Positions 58,210-64,000 of a stretch of 64,000 bases of DNA are shown here, piece after piece. Source of the stretch: Streptomyces xanthii (GTDB taxonomy: Bacteria; Actinomycetota; Actinomycetes; Streptomycetales; Streptomycetaceae); NCBI RefSeq assembly GCF_014621695.1, contig NZ_CP061281.1:6386001-6450000 (forward strand). The letters run 5' to 3'. Every line of letters starts with the position of its first letter. The first letter of the stretch is position 1. The position numbers and the translations under genes are program-made. The notes under the pieces were generated by a model, which worked only from the letters and a program-made list of their open reading frames with translations, was not told the DNA's origin and searched no databases.

Positions 58210-59502
58210 ATGCGTAACAGACATGTTGCCGCGTGGACTTCGGCCGCGGCCGCCGCACTCATGGCGGCCGCGACCCTGACCACCCCCGCGGCCGCCGCCA
58301 CGTCCGCACCCACCACCCCCACGACCGCCCGGCACTGCCCGCAGCTGTCGCAGGAGCTCCCCTGGTACGGGGACAACCGGGCGAAGCTCCAGCGCGTGAT
58401 CGACGAGCGCGGCACCTGCGCGGGCCACCGCGGCCCGCGCCCCGTCGCCGCGTTCGACTGGGACAACACCGTCTCCAAGAACGACGTCACCGACGCGACC
58501 ATCGCCTGGTCGCTGAAGCACGACAAGATCCTGCGCCCCGGCCGCTGGAAGGACACCAGCCGCTGGATGACCGACGAGGCCGACCGCGCGCTCACCGCCG
58601 CCTGCGGCACCGCCGTCCCCGTCGGCGCCCCGCTGCCCACCTCCACCGACACCGACTGCACGGACGAGATCTTCAACATCCGTGAGTCGGGGAAGACGAT
58701 GAGCGGCGCCGCCGCCTTCGCCGGAGAGTGGAACCACCGCCGCACCGTGCCCCAGTACGCCTGGGTCCCGCAGCTCTTCGCGGGACACACTGTCCCCGAG
58801 CTCGAGTCCTACGCGGCCGCCGCCCGTGAGGAGGCCCTCGCCGCACCCGTCGGCGCCACCCAGAAGCTCGGCACCCACACCATCCCCGGCTACGTCCGCT
58901 ACTACGAGCAGCAGCGCGACCTCATCCGCACGCTCCAGCGCGCCGGGTTCGACGTGTACATCGTCTCCGCCGGCTCGGAACCGGTCACCGAGGTGTGGTC
59001 GAAGGGCGTCGGCATCGACCGCGCGCACACCATCGCCATCCGCTCCGTCCTCGACGAGCGCGGCCGCATCACCCCGTACAACGAGGGCTGCGGCGGCGTC
59101 CCGATCAACAAGGGCGAGGCCATCCCGTACATCGACGGCAAGCGCTGCTGGATCAACCAGGACATCTTCCACATCAAGGGGAAGGCCGCCTGGGAGAAGC
59201 AGCGCTGGGGCAAGCGCATCGCCCTCGGCGGCGGCGACGCCGACACCGACGTCACCTTCGTCGGCGACGCCACCGGCGCGCACCTCGTCCTGAACCGGAA
59301 CAAGAACGAGATCATGTGCCGCGCCTACGACAACGCCGACGGACGCTGGGTCGCCAACCCGATGTTCATCGAGCCGCTGCCGCGCAAGTCCGGCACCTAC
59401 CCGTGCTCCACGGCGGCCTGGAACCGTCCCGAGGGCGGCTTCGGCCCGCTCCTGCGCGAGGACGGCACGACGGTGCCGGATCAGGCCGACTCCGCGTACT
59501 GA
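58210..59502 (+). CDS. Secreted HAD-family phosphatase
   Basis: A 430-residue exported protein. The signal peptide is about 30 residues (AAAAALMAAATLTTPAAAA). HAD motif I is AAFDWDNTVS with Asp83 and Asp85, motif II is YIVSAGSEPVTE, and motif IV is LGGGDADTDVTFVGDA. Several Cys suggest disulfides. The layout resembles secreted phosphorylcholine/phosphoethanolamine phosphatases of the PchP type. Beside an ethanolamine-type cluster, release of ethanolamine from phosphoethanolamine is a reasonable but untested idea. ATG 58210 stands eight bases after TACGGT with a weak SD, so it may be transcribed on its own. Confidence 0.8.
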   Translation: MRNRHVAAWTSAAAAALMAAATLTTPAAAATSAPTTPTTARHCPQLSQELPWYGDNRAKLQRVIDERGTCAGHRGPRPVAAFDWDNTVSKNDVTDATIAWSLKHDKILRPGRWKDTSRWMTDEADRALTAACGTAVPVGAPLPTSTDTDCTDEIFNIRESGKTMSGAAAFAGEWNHRRTVPQYAWVPQLFAGHTVPELESYAAAAREEALAAPVGATQKLGTHTIPGYVRYYEQQRDLIRTLQRAGFDVYIVSAGSEPVTEVWSKGVGIDRAHTIAIRSVLDERGRITPYNEGCGGVPINKGEAIPYIDGKRCWINQDIFHIKGKAAWEKQRWGKRIALGGGDADTDVTFVGDATGAHLVLNRNKNEIMCRAYDNADGRWVANPMFIEPLPRKSGTYPCSTAAWNRPEGGFGPLLREDGTTVPDQADSAY

Positions 59503-59529
59503 GGGGTGACGGAGTACTGATCATCAAGG

Positions 59530-59550
59530 CGGCACTTTAGAGTGCCGGGA
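59530..59550 (+). promoter_or_regulatory. Leaderless -10 inside an inverted repeat before the DUF2510 gene
   Basis: CGGCAC (59530-59535) and GTGCCG (59542-59547) form a perfect inverted repeat. The -10-like TAGAGT (59538-59543) lies within it and is followed by six bases and the ATG. A protein bound here would cover the -10. Confidence 0.5.
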
Positions 59551-60476
59551 TGAGCATGACGCCGCCGCCGGGCTGGTACCCGGATCCCAAGGCCCCGTCC
59601 ACCGAGCGCTGGTGGGACGGGGCCGCGTGGACCCAGCACCGCAGGCAGCCGGCCCCGCAGGGGCCCCCGCCGTCCCCGCCCGCACCCGTGGGGCCGCCGT
59701 CCTCCGCCGGCGGGCGCGGCAAGCTCGTGGCCGTGATCGCCGCCGGGGTCGCCCTCGTCACCGCGATCGTCGCCGGCGGCATCGTCGCCCTCGGAGGCGA
59801 CGAGGAGGACCCCAAGACGCGTACGGCGCCCTCGTCCGCGCAGCCCTCCGCGCCGCCGCAGTCCTCCGAGGCCGCGAGCAGCGCCCCGGCGCCCTCGCGC
59901 AGTGACGACCCCTCACGCGTCACCGACGAGCTCAACGGCATCACGCTGCCCGTCCTCGACGGCTGGCAGAAGGCCGAGTACGTCGCCGACGACTACACGT
60001 TCATCACCACGCCGGACACCTACGACTGCCCGTTCGACCAGGGCATGTGCCGCCGCGGCACCGTCTCCACGCACACCGTCACCGGCACCGACGAGACCGA
60101 CCCCGAGGCCCTCGCCAAGGACGACGTGAAGGACGCCGCCGACCGCGCCTACGACACCGACTCCATCGGGCGGCGCCCCTTCGGCGGCATGACCGGCCAC
60201 AAGGTCGTGGCGTCCCGGCAGATCGGGGTCGCCGGGCGCGCGGGCTGGCTCGTGCGCTGGAAGGTCACGACCGCCGAGGGCGCCGGAGGCTACGTCCAGT
60301 CCGTGGTCTTCCCGTCCAGCTCCGGCTCCGAGGCGCTCGTCGCGGTCCGCTGCACCCTCGACGTCAGCTCCGAGTCCCCGCCGCTCACCGACCTCGACAA
60401 GATCGTCAAGGGCATCCGCGCGGTCGACGGCACCGGCGGCGGGGGAGTGGGCAGCACCGTCGGCCCGAGCCGGTAG
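59550..60476 (+). CDS. DUF2510 membrane protein with exported domain
   Basis: A 308-residue protein. The N-terminal DUF2510 motif is PPPGWYPDPKAPSTERWWDG with WTQHR following. Then come a Pro-rich linker, one transmembrane segment (about residues 60-83, LVAVIAAGVALVTAIVAGGIVAL), a Ser/Pro/Ala-rich stalk and an outer domain of about 170 residues with two Cys that may pair (YDCPFDQGMC). Function unknown; DUF2510 is common on actinobacterial membrane proteins. It is probably translated from a leaderless mRNA. Confidence 0.82.
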   Translation: MSMTPPPGWYPDPKAPSTERWWDGAAWTQHRRQPAPQGPPPSPPAPVGPPSSAGGRGKLVAVIAAGVALVTAIVAGGIVALGGDEEDPKTRTAPSSAQPSAPPQSSEAASSAPAPSRSDDPSRVTDELNGITLPVLDGWQKAEYVADDYTFITTPDTYDCPFDQGMCRRGTVSTHTVTGTDETDPEALAKDDVKDAADRAYDTDSIGRRPFGGMTGHKVVASRQIGVAGRAGWLVRWKVTTAEGAGGYVQSVVFPSSSGSEALVAVRCTLDVSSESPPLTDLDKIVKGIRAVDGTGGGGVGSTVGPSR

Positions 60477-60488
60477 GCACCCGGAGGG

Positions 60489-61691
60489 CTACAGGAACGT
60501 GTAGCCCTCGCCGCGGTACGTCGGCACCGTCTCCGTGACCGTGTCCCCGGACACCAGGTGCAGCACCTCGAACCGCTCGCACAGCTCACCGGCCTTCGCG
60601 TGCCGGAACCACACCTTGTCGCCGATCAGCAGGTCGTCGGCCGCCGCGCCGAGCAGCGGCGTCTGCACCTCGCCCGGCCCCTCCTGCGCGTCGTAGCGCA
60701 GCCCCTCCGGCAGATACGGCACCGGCAGCCGGTCCGCGCCCGCCGCGCCCGAGGCCGGATAGCCGCCGCCGAGCACGGTCACCACGCCGACCCCGGGCCG
60801 GCGCACCACGGGCTGGGCGAACAGCGCGGCGGGACGCGCGCTGAACGACGTGTAGTTGTCGAAGAGCCGCGGCACGTAGAGCCCCGACCCGGCCGCGATC
60901 TCCGTCACCGCGTCCTCGGCCGCCGTGTGCTGCACGCTGCCCGTGCCGCCCCCGTTCACGAACTCCAGGTCCGGCACCACCGCGCGCACCGCCCGGACCA
61001 CCTCGGCCCGGCGCACCACCAGCTCCTTGCGCGCCGCCGCCTGCATCAGCCGGATCGCCCGCGACCGCACCGGCCGCCCCGCGACCGCGTCCCCGACCCC
61101 GGCCACGTGCCCCTCGTACGCCATCAGGCCGACCAGCCGGAAACCGGGCCGCCGGTCCACCGCACGGGCCAGCTCGGCGAGATGCTCCGGCGTACGCAGC
61201 GGAGAGCGCAGCGCGCCGATCCGGACCCGCCCGCCCAGCACCCGCCACGACGTGTCGAGCTCCAGGCACACCCGGATCTCCTCGCGGCCGCCGTCGCGTG
61301 CCGCGTCGATCAGCTTCAGCTGCGCCGGGTCGTCGACCATCACCGTGACCGCGCCGGCCAGCTTCGGGTCGTGCGCGAGCTCCGCGAAACCGCTCCGGTC
61401 CGCCGACGGGTACGCGAGCAGCACGTCCTCGACACCGGAGCGCGCGAGCCAGACCGACTCGGCCAGCGTGAACGACATGACCCCGGCGAACCCGTCCTTG
61501 GCCAGCACCCGCTCCAGCAGCGCCCGGCACCGTACGGACTTGCTCGCCACCCGGACCGGCTTGCCCGCCGCCCGCCGGACCAGGTCCTCGGCGTTGGCGT
61601 CGAAGGCGTCCAGGTCGACGATCGCCACGGGGGCGTCGAGGTGTGCGGTGGCCCGGTCGAAGCGGGCCCGGTCGGCGGCGCGCGGTGTCAT
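60489..61691 (-). CDS. PLP enzyme of alanine-racemase fold (amino acid deaminase/aldolase)
   Basis: A 400-residue fold-type III PLP enzyme like D-threonine aldolase or D-serine dehydratase. The PLP Lys is expected in PVRVASKSVRCRALL. The barrel has GLMAYEGHVAGVG and FVNGGGTGSVQHT, and the C-terminal beta domain has LPEGLRYDAQEGPGEVQT and WFRHAKAGELCERF, with His and Cys residues as metal ligands in this family. The precise substrate is unknown. ATG 61691 has only a weak SD. It is convergent with the DUF2510 gene and divergent from the next. Confidence 0.87.
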   Translation of the reverse strand: MTPRAADRARFDRATAHLDAPVAIVDLDAFDANAEDLVRRAAGKPVRVASKSVRCRALLERVLAKDGFAGVMSFTLAESVWLARSGVEDVLLAYPSADRSGFAELAHDPKLAGAVTVMVDDPAQLKLIDAARDGGREEIRVCLELDTSWRVLGGRVRIGALRSPLRTPEHLAELARAVDRRPGFRLVGLMAYEGHVAGVGDAVAGRPVRSRAIRLMQAAARKELVVRRAEVVRAVRAVVPDLEFVNGGGTGSVQHTAAEDAVTEIAAGSGLYVPRLFDNYTSFSARPAALFAQPVVRRPGVGVVTVLGGGYPASGAAGADRLPVPYLPEGLRYDAQEGPGEVQTPLLGAAADDLLIGDKVWFRHAKAGELCERFEVLHLVSGDTVTETVPTYRGEGYTFL

Positions 61692-61796
61692 GACCGAAGC
61701 CTGCCAGACCTGATTACCGCAGGGTAGAGGGACGATCCGGGCAGATCGGCCGAGCCCGCCGCCTGGGGAACCGCTGACCTGCCCTGGCCCGTTAGA

Positions 61797-63089
61797 GTGA
61801 CGCGCACGCAGGCTGACGAAACGGGGAGGCATGAGCACGGAAGCCCGGCGCGTCCCGCCACGCCCTGCCCAACCCCCGCGACGGTCCCTCCGTTGCCCCC
61901 GACGCCCCCACCCCCCACCGCCTCCTCCCGCTTCCCGGACGACGCCCCGAAGCGCCCGGTGACGCCCCCGCCCCCCACCCCGTCCTCCCGCTTCCCGGAC
62001 GCCCCTCCGCAGCCGGCACCGGGCACGGGCAGCGCCGGGGGCGCGACCGGCCGGGACGGCGCCGCGCCCGCTGCCCCCACCCACGGCGCGAAGTCGGTCC
62101 CGCTCCCGCCGGAGGCCCCCGCGACCGAGACCACCACCCGCCTGCGCCCGATCCCGCCCCACCCGGGCACGGGCCCGCACACCCCGCCCCCACCCCGCCG
62201 AGCCCCGGGCCGTGTCGATCTCACCCCGGACCCCGCCACCGCGGGCCGCCCCTTCGTCGCCTCGCCACCCCCGCCGCCCCAGTACGACGACCGCACCACG
62301 CGGCTGCGCCCGCTCGGCCACCTGACCCACCGCATCGCGCCCCGCGCGGCCGCCGCCGCGGCCTGCCTCGTGCTCGGCGTGGGCCTGCTCGGCGGCGCCA
62401 CCACCGGCTTCCTGCTGACCGGCGAGGACGACAGCCCCGCCGTGTCCGCGCAGACCGCGTACCACGACGCCGCCGCCCTGTGGCACAGCGTCCCCGTCGA
62501 CCGCCTCTTCCCGCGCACGCTCAAGGGCGAGGGCGCGGGCCCCGGCGGCTCCGACCGCACCTGGACCCGCATCGCCGTCGCCCCCGACAGCGGCTGCGCC
62601 AAGGCCCTCGACCCGCTGCTCCACAAGGCCCTGCGCTCCGCCGGCTGCCTGCGCCTGCTGCGCGCCACGTACGTCGACGCCACCCAGAGCAGCGTCACCA
62701 CGGTCGGCCTGCTCTTCACCAAGGCCGACGCCGAGGCCACCCAGGCGCTGCGCACCCGGTTCACCGAGCAGGGTCTGGACCGCCGCGACGACCTCATGCC
62801 CCGCCCCTACGCCGCCGAGGGCACCGCCGCCGCCCGCTTCGGCGACGCCCAGCGCGCCTCCTGGACGATCAATGTCCTCACCGACGCCCCGGTCGTCGTC
62901 TACGCCGTCTCCGGCTTCGCCGACGGCCGCACCGTCGCCGACCCGCAGCCCGCCGCCGAGGCCATGAAGCAGGGCGCCACGACCGCCCCCGCCCAGGCCG
63001 GACTCGGCCACGAGGCCCAGGGCGTCGCCGACCGGATCGAGCGCGGCCTGCGCAAGGCCGTACAGAAGTCCACGGAGCAGCCGTCATGA
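61797..63089 (+). CDS. Pro-rich single-span membrane protein, start unresolved
   Basis: A reading frame of up to 430 residues. The N-terminal 170 are Pro/Ala-rich with two copies of PPPT-x-SSRFPD. One transmembrane segment lies near residues 180-205 (AAAAACLVLGVGLLGG), followed by an exported domain with two Cys (DSGCAKAL and SAGCLRLL). GTG 61797 opens the frame but overlaps the -10-like TAGAGT (61793-61798) and has no SD. ATG 61831, preceded by GGGGAGG, is in another frame that stops at 61962. The true start or a frameshift is therefore open. It is coupled to the S8 protease gene by ATGA. Confidence 0.7.
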   Translation: MTRTQADETGRHEHGSPARPATPCPTPATVPPLPPTPPPPTASSRFPDDAPKRPVTPPPPTPSSRFPDAPPQPAPGTGSAGGATGRDGAAPAAPTHGAKSVPLPPEAPATETTTRLRPIPPHPGTGPHTPPPPRRAPGRVDLTPDPATAGRPFVASPPPPPQYDDRTTRLRPLGHLTHRIAPRAAAAAACLVLGVGLLGGATTGFLLTGEDDSPAVSAQTAYHDAAALWHSVPVDRLFPRTLKGEGAGPGGSDRTWTRIAVAPDSGCAKALDPLLHKALRSAGCLRLLRATYVDATQSSVTTVGLLFTKADAEATQALRTRFTEQGLDRRDDLMPRPYAAEGTAAARFGDAQRASWTINVLTDAPVVVYAVSGFADGRTVADPQPAAEAMKQGATTAPAQAGLGHEAQGVADRIERGLRKAVQKSTEQPS

Positions 63090-64000
63090 CCCGCCGCGCC
63101 CACCGGATCGCCCTCGTCACCGCCACCGCGGCGACCGTCGCCCTGGTCCCGTCGACCGTCGCGCACGCCGACGCGGTCCGCGCCCAGCAGTGGGGCCTCG
63201 CCGCGATGCACACCCAGGAGGCCTGGCGCACCACCAAGGGCAAGGGCATCACGGTCGCCGTCCTCGACACGGGCGTCGACGCCCGCCACCCCGACCTCGA
63301 GGGCAACGTCCTCACCGGCAAGGACCTCGTCGGCTTCGGCGCCGAGCGCGGCGACCGCCCCTGGGCCCGCCACGGCACCGCCATAGCCGGCGTCATCGCC
63401 GGTCACGGGCACGGCGAGGACGACGGCGACGGTGTCGTCGGTGTCGCCCCCGAGGCGAAGATCCTGCCCGTGCGGGTCATCCTGGAGGACGGCGACCCGG
63501 CACGCGCCAAGGCCCGCGAGACCCGCGGCGACGCCCTCGCCCGGGGCATCCGCTGGGCCGTCGACCACGGCGCCGACGTCATCAACCTCTCCCTGGGCGA
63601 CGACTCCGACACCGCCCACCCCGAGGCCGACGAGGACGCCGCCGTCCAGTACGCGCTGAAGAAGGGCGTCTCCGTCGTGGCCTCCGCGGGCAACGGCGGC
63701 GAGAAGGGCGACCACATCTCCTACCCGGCCGCCTACCCGGGCGTCATCACCGCCACCGCCGTCGACTCCTCCGGCACCCGCGCCTCGTTCTCCACCCGCC
63801 GCTGGTACGCCACCGTCGCCGCCCCCGGCCGCAACATCGTCACCGCCGACCCCGACCGCAAGTACTACTCGGCCTGGGGCACCAGCGCCGCCTCCGCGTT
63901 CGTCTCCGGCGCCGTCGCCCTGGTCCGCGCCGCACACCCCGGCCTGGACCCCGCCCAGATCAAGAAGCTCCTCGAGGACACCGCCCAGAACCCCCCGGCG
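63086..64000 (+). CDS. Mycosin-type S8 serine protease, C-terminal end outside window
   Basis: A subtilisin-family protease seen for 305 codons, with the stop beyond the right edge. The signal peptide is about 29 residues (IALVTATAATVALVPSTVAHA). The triad is Asp in VAVLDTGVDARHPD, His in ARHGTAIAGVIAG and Ser267 in WGTSAASAFVSG. The mature start (RAQQWGLAAMHTQEAW) and motifs match mycosins (MycP) of type VII secretion, which are tail-anchored at the membrane; the anchor would lie outside the window. The ATG overlaps the preceding stop (ATGA), so both are made together. No other type VII genes are visible here. Confidence 0.88.
   Translation, partial: MTRRAHRIALVTATAATVALVPSTVAHADAVRAQQWGLAAMHTQEAWRTTKGKGITVAVLDTGVDARHPDLEGNVLTGKDLVGFGAERGDRPWARHGTAIAGVIAGHGHGEDDGDGVVGVAPEAKILPVRVILEDGDPARAKARETRGDALARGIRWAVDHGADVINLSLGDDSDTAHPEADEDAAVQYALKKGVSVVASAGNGGEKGDHISYPAAYPGVITATAVDSSGTRASFSTRRWYATVAAPGRNIVTADPDRKYYSAWGTSAASAFVSGAVALVRAAHPGLDPAQIKKLLEDTAQNPPA

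Overview
The window is chromosomal DNA from a Streptomyces, or a very close actinomycete. It has very high GC with strong GC3 bias, many GTG starts and one TTG start (tatC). It carries a complete Pup-proteasome locus, a glycerol gyl operon, a conservon (rarA-E type) and PafBC. As I remember it, the gene order matches the S. coelicolor chromosome from about SCO1613 (glnA4) to SCO1658 (gylR); that comparison is from memory, not from a search. I see no tRNA, rRNA, insertion sequence, prophage or CRISPR array.

Layout. 0-3 kb: glycerol kinase (runs off the left edge), glycerol facilitator and IclR-type GylR, with matching operator-like sites before gylR and glpF. 3-7.4 kb: cobalamin-dependent methionine synthase MetH and a HAD phosphatase. 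7.4-12.8 kb: two paralogous peptide-type solute-binding lipoproteins without permeases, a NarL-type response regulator, and a RecB-like nuclease with an Fe-S cysteine set. 12.9-16.8 kb: M50 site-2 protease with CBS domains, TrmI tRNA methyltransferase, a secreted protein and a ferredoxin. 17-27 kb: Pup-proteasome locus arc-dop-pup-[endonuclease VII-like]-prcB-prcA, then a LacI regulator and MFS exporter, then pafA. 27-31 kb: two FKBP isomerases, pafB-pafC and two very small genes. 31.6-36.8 kb: tatA, tatC, diacylglycerol kinase-like protein and a Ski2-like helicase. 37-41.7 kb: conservon rarABCDE, ending in a cytochrome P450 that lacks the ExxR motif. 41.7-44.9 kb: RluA-type pseudouridine synthase, a composite intergenic repeat, an iron-box-controlled siderophore-interacting protein and a 5'-3' exonuclease. 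45-49 kb: glycine betaine-type ABC importer whose permease carries two binding domains. 49-52.7 kb: XRE-cupin regulator, a helical-backbone metal or cobalamin-binding protein, a 62-codon ORF, a TDT transporter and a LysR regulator. 52.9-59.5 kb: gamma-glutamylation cluster (C26 hydrolase, FadR-type regulator, GlnA4-like ligase, aldehyde dehydrogenase, SDR and a secreted HAD phosphatase). 59.5-64 kb: DUF2510 protein, alanine-racemase-fold enzyme, a Pro-rich membrane protein with an unresolved start, and a mycosin-type S8 protease that runs off the right edge.

How parts work together. Dop deamidates Pup from GGQ to GGE, PafA attaches it to substrates, ARC unfolds them and PrcA/PrcB degrade them; PafBC nearby is the DNA-damage activator. 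In the 53-58 kb cluster the enzyme set fits ethanolamine use by gamma-glutamylation: ligation, alcohol oxidation, aldehyde oxidation, then hydrolysis to glutamate and glycine.

Several genes have a -10-like TANNNT hexamer exactly six bases before the start codon, the geometry expected of leaderless mRNAs. The strongest leads are the nuclease embedded in the proteasome operon, the ExxR-less P450, the tandem binding-domain importer, the ethanolamine-type cluster with a secreted phosphatase next to it, and a 28-bp quasi-palindrome before the MFS gene.
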